In this document: piece by piece, positions 1-7,686 of the stretch
Position numbering within the stretch: position 1 is the stretch's first letter
Layout: each line of letters begins with the position of its first letter
From: an uncultured Prevotella sp.
GTDB lineage: Bacteria; Bacteroidota; Bacteroidia; Bacteroidales; Bacteroidaceae
DNA length: 64,000 nt
NCBI GenBank assembly: GCA_900316295.1
Contig: ONCJ01000003.1
Location: 26,980 to 90,979 of the forward strand
Reading direction: 5' to 3'
The notes under the pieces: model-generated
What the model saw: the letters and a program-made list of their open reading frames with translations, nothing else
The model's database searches: none
Told to the model about the DNA's origin: nothing
Program-made: the position numbers and the translations under genes

Positions 1-19
1 CGCATTTATATTGTTTTTT

Positions 20-424
20 TTATTTATATTCCTTCGGTGAGAACGTCACGTCGAGCATCACCACGCTGGGGTTCTTCTCCGAGTGGTAGACGTAGCGTAC
101 GTTGAAGCCGGCATCCTTGTACATCTTTATCTGCGTCGAGGCTTTCAGTCCGTCGAGCAGTATGCCGTATAGCTTTTCCTTTTGCACCTTGATGGCGTCG
201 ATGTTGTCGGCTGTGCCGCACAGGGTGTACCAGTAGCCTATGGTGCGCGAGGCTCGGTCGAACGTCAGGCTGTCGGTACGGGTGTTCTGCACTACGGGTG
301 TGGGGCAGTTCTTCTGGGTGTACTCTTTAGCCTCGCGTGCGGCACGGTCTTCCAGACTCTCGTGGCAAGCCGCCAGCGCCAGCGTCAGCACGGACAGGAT
401 TAGTATAAGTATGGTGTTTCTCAT
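20..424 (-). CDS. Small lipoprotein of unknown function
   Basis: A 134-residue protein with a clear lipoprotein signal: a short hydrophobic stretch (about residues 4-16) ends in the lipobox LALAAC, so Cys20 should be lipidated and the rest held at the inner or outer membrane. The mature part is mostly polar, has two further cysteines (near residues 40 and 69) and is predicted from its composition to be a small mixed alpha/beta domain. I do not recognise the family. A promoter of the Bacteroidetes type lies about 45 bp upstream of the start codon, so the gene is probably transcribed alone. Nothing in the neighbourhood (a decayed DUF3987 gene) suggests a role. Confidence 0.8.
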   Translation of the reverse strand: MRNTILILILSVLTLALAACHESLEDRAAREAKEYTQKNCPTPVVQNTRTDSLTFDRASRTIGYWYTLCGTADNIDAIKVQKEKLYGILLDGLKASTQIKMYKDAGFNVRYVYHSEKNPSVVMLDVTFSPKEYK

Positions 425-467
425 TTGGTTTTAGTCTCTTCTTTTTGTGTGCGGTTGTTCCAACCTG

Positions 468-499
468 CAAATATACTTACTTATTCGCAAAGAACCAAA
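468..499 (-). promoter_or_regulatory. Bacteroidetes sigma promoter for the lipoprotein gene
   Basis: On the minus strand, TATATTTG (468-475) matches the -7 box TAnnTTTG and TTTG (496-499) matches the -33 box, with 20 bp between them, as in the known Bacteroides consensus. It reads into the lipoprotein gene that starts at 424. Confidence 0.6.
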
Positions 500-682
500 T
501 AAAAAAGGTTAAAGTTGCGAGTTTTGTTTTCCGTCCACAAAAATACAAAAAAACACGATAGGAAAACAACCACAACGGTTGCAACACAAACACAGAACCG
601 TGAGGCTTCCAAGGAGCAGCTCATCGTCGCTGGCCTTGTAGAGAAGAATCGGATTGTGGGGAAGTAACAAAGGCAAAAAAGC

Positions 683-830
683 GTTCCAGTTCCAGTTTGT
701 TCCAGTTTCTAAAAACGGGACAACATACCCCTCTAAAGACTTTATAACTAATTGATATATAGTTAGTTATATAATAAAAGAAGGGTAATGGAACCTTCGA
801 AAAAGTAATTGGAACAACTGGAACAGGAAC
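683..830. repeat. 148-bp imperfect inverted-repeat element
   Basis: Two arms of about 45 bp rich in GTTCCAGTT / AACTGGAAC (683-728 and 787-830) are imperfect reverse complements. Between them is a second palindrome, ATAACTAA (744-751) and TTAGTTAT (763-770). The element lies just upstream of the DUF3987 remnant; I recall similar GTTCC-rich AT palindromes ahead of VirE/DUF3987 genes in Bacteroidales, so it may be a leftover regulatory or structured leader of that gene. The rest of 425-905 shows no convincing gene; a short open stretch near 590-667 could be another remnant. Confidence 0.5.
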
Positions 831-905
831 ACTCAGGGCATTAACGTTTTATCTAAAAAGCAATAAATCAACGAGATACGACATTTTAAACCATCTGTCC
901 CTAAG

Positions 906-1166
906 ATGCCAAAGCGTGGTAATGGCACAGAATGTATCAAAATCCTACTCTCTCAGGTATCAAAAGACATGCAAGAACCGCTGTTTCCGATGTTTTTCCC
1001 CATCCTTGGCGCACACGTCAGCGGCTCGGAAATACAGTATCCCGACCTCATTTTGAAGGAGCTTTGTGGCCAAATGACCAGTCTGGTTGCCGATTCGTGC
1101 TGCAACAAGGGTCAATTGTCGAATATTGTGGAAGCCATTTGCCGAGATGGCACAACAAAACGGGCG
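906..1166 (+). pseudogene. Remnant of a DUF3987 (VirE-type) gene
   Basis: About 85 codons from 906 read like the start of the DUF3987 ATPase-like domain found in Bacteroidales mobile and capsule-associated loci: QVSKDMQEPLFPMFFP, LGAHVSGSEIQYPD, then the nucleotide-loop region VADSCCNKGQLSNIVEAICR, where family members usually carry Gly in place of the first Cys. A full gene would be several hundred codons; here the frame runs into a 22-bp tandem repeat at 1185 and ends. There is a stop 40 bp upstream of the first Met in the same frame. The HU-like gene at 1581 is the usual companion of such genes, which supports the reading as a decayed DUF3987-HU module. Confidence 0.6.
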
Positions 1167-1184
1167 AGATTGTCATGCAACCTC

Positions 1185-1281
1185 GCCCATATTACTTGCC
1201 AAAGTAGCCCATATTCCGAGCCAACCTCGCCCATATTACTTGCCAAAGTAGCCCATATTCCGAGTCAACCTCGCCCATTTT
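1185..1281. repeat. 22-bp tandem repeat, alternating A/B units
   Basis: Four units beginning GCCCATATT start at 1185, 1207, 1229 and 1251, with a partial fifth at 1273. Units 1 and 3 (ending CTTGCCAAAGTA) are identical, and units 2 and 4 (CCGAGCCAACCTC type) differ by one base, so a 44-bp dimer was duplicated. There are no unique spacers, so it is not a CRISPR. It interrupts the end of the DUF3987 remnant. Confidence 0.85.
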
Positions 1282-1468
1282 CTCACGTTCATTGTTCAGG
1301 GTTCCACGTGCTTTAATAGTTGGCGAGGTTCGGGTTGTATTCGTGATCAATATAGAATTGAAGAATTGAAATGATCTGTGTAAATCTGTGTGAATCTGTG
1401 AGAGAATAAAAATATTTTTGTGTGAGACAAAAACTTAAATAAATTCTCGAAAAAAAGTATTATAAATA

Positions 1469-1500
1469 TTTGGTACTTTGAGAAAAAAGTCGTACCTTTG
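1469..1500 (+). promoter_or_regulatory. Promoter of the HU-like gene
   Basis: TTTG (1469-1472), 20 bp, TACCTTTG (1493-1500) fits the Bacteroidetes -33/-7 consensus. The leader to the start codon at 1581 is about 75 nt and contains a repeated CGTAAAACTCAAA (near 1514 and 1546). Confidence 0.7.
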
Positions 1501-1580
1501 TGAGGCGAGAAAATCGTAAAACTCAAATTTTTAATTAACTCAATTCGTAAAACTCAAAAAAAGAGAAAGGATTTTGAACT

Positions 1581-2021
1581 ATGTCAGTACGTTACAAGTT
1601 GTATCAGAACACCCGTGAGGGTAGTGAGCAGTACGGTCTTTGGTACGCCAGAGCTGCGGCAGACCAGGTAGTGGACATCAAGCAGATCTCGAAGGAAATC
1701 GAGGAGAAGTGTACCTTGACGGAGTCCGACGTGCGCGGCGTGATTATCGAGCTCCTGAAGCAGATGAAGAAGCACCTCTGCAACGGCCACCGTGTATGGC
1801 TGGAGGACTTCGGCTCGTTCAAGGTGGGACTGCGCACCTCGCCTGCCAAGAGCGCCAAGGAGTTCACCGCCTCTACCAACGTCAAGGGCGTGCGTGTGAA
1901 CTTCCTTCCTGCCACCCATCAGGGTGCCGACAAGAAGCGCATCATCAACCTCCTGGAGGGAGTGAAGGTGCAGGAGCAGGGCACCTACCAGGTGGACAAG
2001 AGCGAGAAGCCTGAGCCGTAA
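1581..2021 (+). CDS. HU-like DNA-binding protein (HU-related family)
   Basis: A 146-residue protein of the Bacteroidales-specific HU-related family, longer than true HU (90 residues). The N-terminus (MSVRYKLYQNTREG) is typical of this family; an HU-type helical region follows (about 30-70), then the beta-arm core LEDFGSFKVGLRTSPAKS, and a charged tail rich in Glu/Lys/Pro. It should bind DNA with little sequence preference and act in the nucleoid. In this order such genes normally sit beside DUF3987/VirE genes, of which only a remnant is left upstream. It is transcribed from its own promoter and ends at a strong terminator. Confidence 0.85.
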   Translation: MSVRYKLYQNTREGSEQYGLWYARAAADQVVDIKQISKEIEEKCTLTESDVRGVIIELLKQMKKHLCNGHRVWLEDFGSFKVGLRTSPAKSAKEFTASTNVKGVRVNFLPATHQGADKKRIINLLEGVKVQEQGTYQVDKSEKPEP

Positions 2022-2038
2022 AGGAAGCCTACCCCTAA

Positions 2039-2066
2039 CCCCTCCCAAAAGGAGGGGGATTTTTTT
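2039..2066 (+). terminator. Rho-independent terminator after the HU-like gene
   Basis: Stem CCCCTCC (2039-2045) / GGAGGGG (2051-2057), loop CAAAA, followed by seven T (2060-2066). The same C-rich/G-rich hairpin type recurs at 29107-29127 and inside lepA. Confidence 0.8.
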
Positions 2067-2136
2067 GTAAGGGCCTTAGGGTCGTTAAGGTCTTTAAGGT
2101 CTTTAAGGTCGTTAAGGTCCTTAGGGCCTTTAGGGG
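2067..2136. repeat. 9-bp tandem repeat (TTAAGGTCK)
   Basis: Six to seven degenerate copies of a 9-bp unit around TTAAGGTCT fill the junction between the HU terminator and the end of the convergent exporter gene. No coding capacity. Confidence 0.8.
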
Positions 2137-2139
2137 TTT

Positions 2140-3042
2140 TTAGTTACTTTCCCTTTTCTTGTCGGCAAAATACATGCCTGTGAGTATGAGTGCCGTACCG
2201 AGGAGGAAGTATATGGTGATGGTCTCTGAGAGGACGAGCCATGCGCTGATGATGGTGACCACGGGATTGAAGTAGACATAGTTGGTGGCGGTCATGGCTC
2301 CGAGACGCTTCATAACCCACGTCCACGTCAGGAAGCACACGCAGGAGGCTATGCATCCGAGGAAGAGCAGGTTGAGAATGATGTCTGTACGCATGAGAAT
2401 CGATGGGGACGGTATGTCGCGCGTCGCGAGATAGTAGGGCAGGATGGACAAGAGTCCGTAGAAGAACACTTTGCGTGTGATAAAGAGTGTACCGTAGAGC
2501 TTGTTTGCCCTGTGCATCAAGAGCGAGTAGACAGCCCAGCACAGGCAGGCGCAGAACGCCAGGGCGTCGCCCAGGGGCGACAGGTGGAGCACGAAATGGC
2601 CGTTGAGTACCACCGTAGCCACTCCCGCCACAGCCAGCAGGGAGCCTAAAGTCTGGGTCATGTTCATGCGTTCCGACCGGTAGAACAGTCCGAGCAGCAT
2701 GGCGGCGAAGAGCGGACAGGTACACACGATGAGCGAGGTGTTGGTAGTCGTGGTATGGTTCATCGCCTCATTCTCGGAGAGGAAGTAGAGCGAGCCGCCC
2801 GTCACTCCGAGTGCCAGCATCATCAGTTCGTCCCTCAGCGAGCCCGCCAGCCACCTGTGCTTGCCGCTCAGGAGCGAGTAGCCCAGCAGCATCACGTAAG
2901 CCATAAGAAACCTCAGGGTGAAGATGTTGGCTGCCGACAAGCCGCTAAGCAGCAGCAACTTAGTGAATACAAACGTGCTGCCCCATATCGTCATCACGAT
3001 CAGGGCTACGGCGTGGGCAAGGTAGTCGGTACGTCGGTTCAT
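2140..3042 (-). CDS. EamA-family (DMT superfamily) exporter
   Basis: A 300-residue inner-membrane protein with about ten hydrophobic segments arranged as two EamA repeats: the first holds MTIWGSTFVFTKLLL near residue 17, the second begins around residue 155 (LGDALAFCACLCWAVYSLLM). DMT/EamA proteins usually export amino acids or other small metabolites; the substrate cannot be read from the sequence. The length is normal for the family. The -7 box of its promoter ends only 5 bp before the ATG, so its mRNA may have almost no leader. It stands alone, convergent with the HU-like gene and divergent from lepA. Confidence 0.85.
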   Translation of the reverse strand: MNRRTDYLAHAVALIVMTIWGSTFVFTKLLLLSGLSAANIFTLRFLMAYVMLLGYSLLSGKHRWLAGSLRDELMMLALGVTGGSLYFLSENEAMNHTTTTNTSLIVCTCPLFAAMLLGLFYRSERMNMTQTLGSLLAVAGVATVVLNGHFVLHLSPLGDALAFCACLCWAVYSLLMHRANKLYGTLFITRKVFFYGLLSILPYYLATRDIPSPSILMRTDIILNLLFLGCIASCVCFLTWTWVMKRLGAMTATNYVYFNPVVTIISAWLVLSETITIYFLLGTALILTGMYFADKKRESN

Positions 3043-3047
3043 GCGTG

Positions 3048-3055
3048 CAAAGGTA
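3048..3055 (-). promoter_or_regulatory. -7 box next to the exporter start codon
   Basis: TACCTTTG on the minus strand, followed by CACGC and then the ATG. A transcription start 4-7 nt after the box would fall at the start codon. No clear -33 box is seen. Confidence 0.5.
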
Positions 3056-3072
3056 AGGAAAAATGTAAAAAT

Positions 3073-3157
3073 TGAAGAATTGAAGAATGGAGGAATTGAA
3101 GAATTTTTATACCTAAAAACAAAAAAACTAAAAACTAAAAACTATAAACTAAAAACT
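3073..3157. repeat. Simple repeats in the exporter-lepA junction
   Basis: Repeats of GAATTGAAGA (3071-3105) followed by AAAAACTA units (3115-3157). Similar GAATTGAAGA repeats occur at 1357-1372 and AACTAAAA/TTTTTAG units at 13151-13187 and 44869-44905. Confidence 0.75.
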
Positions 3158-3162
3158 TTTCG

Positions 3163-3170
3163 TATCTTTG
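3163..3170 (+). promoter_or_regulatory. -7 box of the lepA promoter
   Basis: TATCTTTG. A start of transcription at about 3175-3177 places the TTG codon at 3175 at or before the mRNA start, so the ATG at 3199 must be the start of lepA. Confidence 0.55.
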
Positions 3171-3198
3171 CACATTGAATAACTACGCATACGTAAAA

Positions 3199-5022
3199 AT
3201 GGACCATATACGCAACTTCTGCATAATAGCCCACATCGACCACGGTAAGTCGACACTTGCCGACCGACTGCTGGAGCATACCAAGACCATACAAATAACT
3301 GAGGGACAGATGCTCGACGACATGGACCTCGAGAAGGAACGAGGCATCACCATCAAGAGCCACGCCATACAGATGGAGTATGAATATAGCTCCAGTCCCT
3401 CGCAGGGGGGAGGGGAAACCAAACTGCCAGAGAGCGGCAAGTACATACTGAACCTCATAGACACCCCAGGACACGTGGACTTCTCGTACGAGGTGTCGCG
3501 AAGCATTGCCGCATGCGAGGGAGCAATACTCGTGGTGGACGCCACGCAGGGCGTTCAGGCGCAGACCATCAGCAACCTGTATATGGCGATAGACCACGAC
3601 CTCGAGATTATTCCCGTCATCAACAAGATAGACATGCCCAGCGCCATGCCCGACGAGGTGGAGGACGAGATAGTAGAGTTGCTCGGATGCGACCGAGGGG
3701 AAATAATACGCGCCTCAGGCAAGACAGGCGAGGGCGTGGAGGACATGCTCAGGGCTGTAGTAGAGCGGGTGCCACACCCCACGGGCGACCCCGAGGCTCC
3801 GCTGCAGGCGCTCATCTTCGACTCCGTATTCAACTCCTTCCGAGGCATCATAGCCTACTTCAAGATAGAGAATGGAAGCATCAGGAAGGGCGACAAGGTG
3901 AAATTCTTCAACACAGGCATGGAATATACCGCCGACGAGGTGGGCGTACTGAAGATGGACATGATACCCAGACAACAGTTGTCTACGGGTGAGGTGGGCT
4001 ACATCATCAGCGGCATCAAGGACGCCAAGGAGGTGAAGGTGGGCGACACCATCACCCATACGGCACGCCCCTGCGAGCGAGCCATCGAGGGATTCCAGGA
4101 GGTGAAGCCCATGGTCTTCGCAGGAGTATACCCCATAGACCCCACAGACTACGAGAACCTCAGAGCCTCGCTCGAGAAGCTACAACTCAACGATGCCTCG
4201 CTCACCTTCCAGCCGGAGTCGTCAGTGGCTCTGGGCTTCGGCTTCCGCTGCGGATTCCTCGGACTGCTGCACATGGAGATAGTCCAGGAGAGGCTCGACC
4301 GCGAGTTCAATATGGACGTCATCACCACCGTGCCCAACGTATCCTACATGATATACGACAAGCAGGGAGGTAGCAAGGAGGTGCACAACCCTTCGGGACT
4401 GCCCGACCCGACGATGATAGAGCACATAGAGGAGCCATACATCAAGGCGTCCATCATTACCGATGCCAACTTCATAGGACCCATCATGAAGCTGTGCCTC
4501 GACAAGCGAGGCGAACTGGTGAAGCAGGAATACGTCAGCGGCAACCGCGTGGAGCTCATCTTCATGATACCGCTGGGCGAGATCGTGATAGACTTCTACG
4601 ACAAACTGAAGAGCATCAGCAAGGGATATGCCTCGTTCGACTACCACATAGACTCGTTCCGACCATCCAAGCTCGCCAAACTCGACATACTGCTCAACGG
4701 CGAACCCGTAGACGCCCTGTCCACCCTTACCCATCAGGACAACGCCGTGACCCTGGGACGCAGGATGTGTGAGAAACTCAAAGACCTCATACCACGTCAG
4801 CAGTTCGACATAGCCATACAGGCTGCCATAGGCGCCAAGATAGTAGCCAGGGAGACCGTAAAGCAGGTGCGCAAGGACGTGACAGCCAAGTGCTACGGTG
4901 GCGACGTCAGCCGTAAGCGCAAACTGCTGGAGAAACAGAAGCGAGGCAAGAAACGTATGAAGCAGATAGGCAACGTGGAGGTGCCGCAGAAGGCATTCCT
5001 CGCCGTACTGAAGCTCGACTAA
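3199..5022 (+). CDS. lepA: Elongation factor 4 (LepA), translational GTPase
   Basis: A 607-residue LepA. It carries the G1 motif [10 protein letters not shown]3 DTPGHVDF, G4 NKID, domain II, and the LepA-specific C-terminal domain ending [18 protein letters not shown]. LepA acts on elongating or initiating ribosomes and affects 30S assembly. The open frame continues upstream to a TTG at 3175, but the promoter box at 3163 rules that out, so I start at ATG 3199, which gives the canonical [16 protein letters not shown]. Between the beta-strand EYEY and [12 protein letters not shown] there is an insertion of about 13 residues ([17 protein letters not shown]) encoded by G/C-rich repeat-like DNA at about 3388-3435; related LepA proteins have a short loop there. 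Confidence 0.95.
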   Translation: MDHIRNFCIIAHIDHGKSTLADRLLEHTKTIQITEGQMLDDMDLEKERGITIKSHAIQMEYEYSSSPSQGGGETKLPESGKYILNLIDTPGHVDFSYEVSRSIAACEGAILVVDATQGVQAQTISNLYMAIDHDLEIIPVINKIDMPSAMPDEVEDEIVELLGCDRGEIIRASGKTGEGVEDMLRAVVERVPHPTGDPEAPLQALIFDSVFNSFRGIIAYFKIENGSIRKGDKVKFFNTGMEYTADEVGVLKMDMIPRQQLSTGEVGYIISGIKDAKEVKVGDTITHTARPCERAIEGFQEVKPMVFAGVYPIDPTDYENLRASLEKLQLNDASLTFQPESSVALGFGFRCGFLGLLHMEIVQERLDREFNMDVITTVPNVSYMIYDKQGGSKEVHNPSGLPDPTMIEHIEEPYIKASIITDANFIGPIMKLCLDKRGELVKQEYVSGNRVELIFMIPLGEIVIDFYDKLKSISKGYASFDYHIDSFRPSKLAKLDILLNGEPVDALSTLTHQDNAVTLGRRMCEKLKDLIPRQQFDIAIQAAIGAKIVARETVKQVRKDVTAKCYGGDVSRKRKLLEKQKRGKKRMKQIGNVEVPQKAFLAVLKLD

Positions 5023-5079
5023 ACGATGAATACTAATCTACATAACATAAAACAATCCTAAAAACTACAGACAAAGAAA

Positions 5080-5679
5080 ATGATTAAGCTACCACCCGTA
5101 ACCACGAGAGACGTCGCCAGAGAGTTGGCACGCAAGTACAGTACCATGACCCACGAGGAACTCGACGTACTGGAAAACATACTGGAGCCCATGAAATACG
5201 CCAAGGGCGACATGATACTGCGCGAAGGCGAGATATGCGAACACATATACTACATAGAGCGCGGACTCGTCAGACAATACTACCACAAGCACGGCAAGCA
5301 GATAACCGAGCACCTGGGCGAAGACCATACCATATTCATGTGTATAGAAAGCCTCTTCCGGGAGGAACCCACACACATACAGGTAGAAGCACTCGAACCC
5401 TCCATCATCTACGGACTGCCTAAGCGCAAGCTCGAGGAGGCTGCCATACGCAACGTCAACATACAGATGCTCTACCGAAAGATACTCGAGGAGAGCCTCA
5501 TCATATCGCAGGTACACGCCGACCTCGTACGCTTCGAGACGGCACAGGCACGCTACAAGATGATGTGCAAGCTGTGGCCACAGGTGGTACTACGAGCCCC
5601 ACTCGTATACATAGCCAGCTATCTGCAGATGACGCCCGAGACGTTAAGCCGCGTCAGAGCGTCAACCCTGATAGACTAA
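5080..5679 (+). CDS. Crp/Fnr-type cyclic-nucleotide-binding-fold regulator
   Basis: A 199-residue protein with a cNMP-binding beta-roll (about residues 35-125: KYAKGDMILREGEICEHIYYIERGLVRQYY) followed by an alpha-helical dimerisation segment and a C-terminal helix-turn-helix-like end (LVYIASYLQMTPETLSRVR). Bacteroidetes have many such short Crp-like proteins whose ligand is unknown. The residues that contact cAMP in Crp (RxS near the roll's end) are not evident. It follows lepA by 57 bp and precedes the phosphatase gene, so the three may be cotranscribed. Confidence 0.8.
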   Translation: MIKLPPVTTRDVARELARKYSTMTHEELDVLENILEPMKYAKGDMILREGEICEHIYYIERGLVRQYYHKHGKQITEHLGEDHTIFMCIESLFREEPTHIQVEALEPSIIYGLPKRKLEEAAIRNVNIQMLYRKILEESLIISQVHADLVRFETAQARYKMMCKLWPQVVLRAPLVYIASYLQMTPETLSRVRASTLID

Positions 5680-5680
5680 G

Positions 5681-5735
5681 CCTCACACCCCTCATTCCGC
5701 ACTTGATGCGGAATCCAACCTCTCACCTCTAAAAG
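5681..5735. repeat. Intergenic hairpin repeat (CCTCATTCCGCA type)
   Basis: A perfect 8-bp inverted repeat, ATTCCGCA (5694-5701) and TGCGGAAT (5707-5714) with loop CTTGA, is flanked by CCTCAC and ACCTCTCACCTC. A degenerate copy of the whole unit lies inside the next gene at 6084-6120. Confidence 0.8.
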
Positions 5736-5742
5736 ATACACC

Positions 5743-6276
5743 ATGAAGCACTCGCTCCTCTTCATCTGTCTCGGCAATATCTGTCGCTCGCCAGCGGCAG
5801 AGGGAGTGATGCGCCAGATGGCTGAGCGCAGGCGACTGGGCGACAGCATCGTGGTAGACTCGGCAGGCATAGGTGCGTGGCACGTTGGCGAACAACCCGA
5901 CCACCGCATGTGCAGTCACGCACGCAAGCGAGGCTATGACCTCACAACGCTCAGGGCACGCCAGTTCTCGTCCCGCGACTTCCTCTGGTTCGACTATATC
6001 GTGGTCATGGACGAGGAAAACTATCGTGACGTGATGCGCCAAAAGCCCGCAATATCCCACACACCTCATTCCACACAAGCCGCTCCTCATTCTGCACCTG
6101 ATACGGAAGTCCACCTCGCCGAGGTACTGCGTATGAAGGACTTCTTCATCGAGCACAAGGGACAGCCCACCGTGCCCGACCCATACTATGGCGGAGCAGA
6201 GGGATTCGAGCTCGCACTCGACCTCATCGAGGACGGATGCCAGGGTCTGCTCGACTACCTTTGCACAGGAAAGTAA
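5743..6276 (+). CDS. Low-molecular-weight protein-tyrosine phosphatase
   Basis: A 177-residue cytoplasmic phosphatase. The P-loop is at the N-terminus, CLGNICRSP, with nucleophile Cys9 and Arg15 (CX5R), and the general-acid loop VPDPYYGG is near residue 145. It removes phosphate from protein tyrosine (or possibly arginine) residues. The protein is about 20 residues longer than usual (about 157) because of KPAISHTPHSTQAAPHSAP and DTEVH between the central and C-terminal parts. The DNA there (about 6047-6117) resembles the intergenic repeat just upstream of the gene. No kinase partner or capsule locus is adjacent. Confidence 0.88.
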   Translation: MKHSLLFICLGNICRSPAAEGVMRQMAERRRLGDSIVVDSAGIGAWHVGEQPDHRMCSHARKRGYDLTTLRARQFSSRDFLWFDYIVVMDEENYRDVMRQKPAISHTPHSTQAAPHSAPDTEVHLAEVLRMKDFFIEHKGQPTVPDPYYGGAEGFELALDLIEDGCQGLLDYLCTGK

Positions 6277-6381
6277 CCCGAAAACACATAAATATGCATC
6301 AAAAATATATTAAATAGCATAATTTACTTACAAAAAGATACTTTTTATAATCAATCTGATTTCTATTTGATATTTTATTAT

Positions 6382-6389
6382 TAACTTTG
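6382..6389 (+). promoter_or_regulatory. -7 box of the icd-acn-gltA operon
   Basis: TAACTTTG, 20 bp before the icd start codon. A TTTG at 6366-6369 is too close (12 bp) to be a standard -33 box. The 6277-6381 stretch is AT-rich and has no gene. Confidence 0.45.
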
Positions 6390-6409
6390 CAAACCAAATC
6401 GAACAAGGT

Positions 6410-7621
6410 ATGAAAAAAATTCAGATGACTACTCCCATCGTAGAGATGGATGGTGACGAAATGACACGAGTCCTGTGGAAAATGATCAAGGACGAGTTGA
6501 TAATCCCCTTTGTCGACTTGAAGACAGAGTACTACGACCTCGGACTGCCCGAGCGAGACAAGACTGGCGACCAGATCACCATCGACTCGGCTGAGGCTAC
6601 AAAGAAATATGGCGTGGCAGTAAAGTGTGCCACCATCACACCCAACGCACAACGTATGGAGGAATACAAGCTGCACAAGATGTGGAAGAGTCCTAACGGA
6701 ACCATCCGCAGCATACTCGACGGAACGGTATTCCGCGCACCCATCACCATACCCACCATCCACCCCTGCGTACGCAACTGGGAGAAGCCCATCACCATAG
6801 CACGTCATGCCTACGGCGACGTGTATAAGAGCGTGGAGATAAAAGCCAGCGAGCCAGGCGTGGCAAAGCTCGTCTTCGAGGGCGAGAGCGGTGAGCGACA
6901 GGAGGTTGTGGTACATGAGTTCAAGGGAGCAGGCGTGCTCCAGGGAATGCACAATACCGACAAGTCGATACGCTCGTTCGCACACTCGTGCTTCAAGTTC
7001 GCCATCGACACCAAGCAAGACCTGTGGTTTGCCACCAAGGACACCATCTCAAAGACCTACGACGCACGCTTCCGCGAGATATTCCAGGAAATCTACGACA
7101 ACGAGTATAAGGCTGACTTCGAGCAACTTGGCATAGAATACTTCTATACGCTCATCGACGATGCCGTGGCTCGCGTGATACGTTCGAAGGGCGGATTCAT
7201 CTGGGCATGTAAGAACTATGACGGCGACGTGATGAGCGACATGCTCTCTACTGCCTTCGGTTCGCTGGCTATGATGACCTCAGTACTCGTCAGTCCTGAC
7301 GGCAACTATGAGTTCGAGGCTGCCCACGGCACCGTGACACGCCACTACTACAAGTATCTCAAGGGCGAAGAGACATCTACCAACCCCATGGCTACCATCT
7401 TCGCATGGAGCGGAGCCCTGCGCAAGCGTGGCGAGATGGACGGAATAGGCGACCTCGTAGACTTTGCCAACCACCTCGAGCAGGCATGCTTCGACACGCT
7501 GGCTGACGGCATAGTGACCAAGGACCTCGTCAATCTCATGGAGGGAGTGACGCCTAAGGCTGTCAACTCAGCAGGATTTATCGGAGCCATACGCGAGAGA
7601 CTGGAAAAGAACTATAAATAA
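6410..7621 (+). CDS. icd: NADP-dependent isocitrate dehydrogenase, eukaryote-like type
   Basis: A 403-residue enzyme of the homodimeric, mitochondrial-like IDH class (not the E. coli type). It oxidatively decarboxylates isocitrate to 2-oxoglutarate with NADP. Motifs include VEMDGDEMTRVLWKMIK at the N-terminus, KCATITPNAQRMEEYKL, NGTIRSILDGTVFR (substrate Ser/Arg region) and the metal-site stretch GFIWACKNYDGDVMSD, followed by AAHGTVTRHYY, the NADP-binding HGTV motif. It is first in an operon with aconitase and citrate synthase, which together form the oxidative branch that supplies 2-oxoglutarate for glutamate synthesis. Confidence 0.95.
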   Translation: MKKIQMTTPIVEMDGDEMTRVLWKMIKDELIIPFVDLKTEYYDLGLPERDKTGDQITIDSAEATKKYGVAVKCATITPNAQRMEEYKLHKMWKSPNGTIRSILDGTVFRAPITIPTIHPCVRNWEKPITIARHAYGDVYKSVEIKASEPGVAKLVFEGESGERQEVVVHEFKGAGVLQGMHNTDKSIRSFAHSCFKFAIDTKQDLWFATKDTISKTYDARFREIFQEIYDNEYKADFEQLGIEYFYTLIDDAVARVIRSKGGFIWACKNYDGDVMSDMLSTAFGSLAMMTSVLVSPDGNYEFEAAHGTVTRHYYKYLKGEETSTNPMATIFAWSGALRKRGEMDGIGDLVDFANHLEQACFDTLADGIVTKDLVNLMEGVTPKAVNSAGFIGAIRERLEKNYK

Positions 7622-7686
7622 TGTTTTAAAGGAAAACCGCTATCCCGAAATAACGCTATCCCGAAAAAAACAAAAACTACAGAATT

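Noticed and set aside
1185-1281. CRISPR-like array
   Set aside because: The units are contiguous 22-bp repeats without unique spacers and there are no cas genes.
3175-3198. TTG start of lepA, eight codons upstream
   Set aside because: It lies at or before the transcription start implied by the -7 box at 3163-3170, and the ATG at 3199 gives the normal N-terminus.
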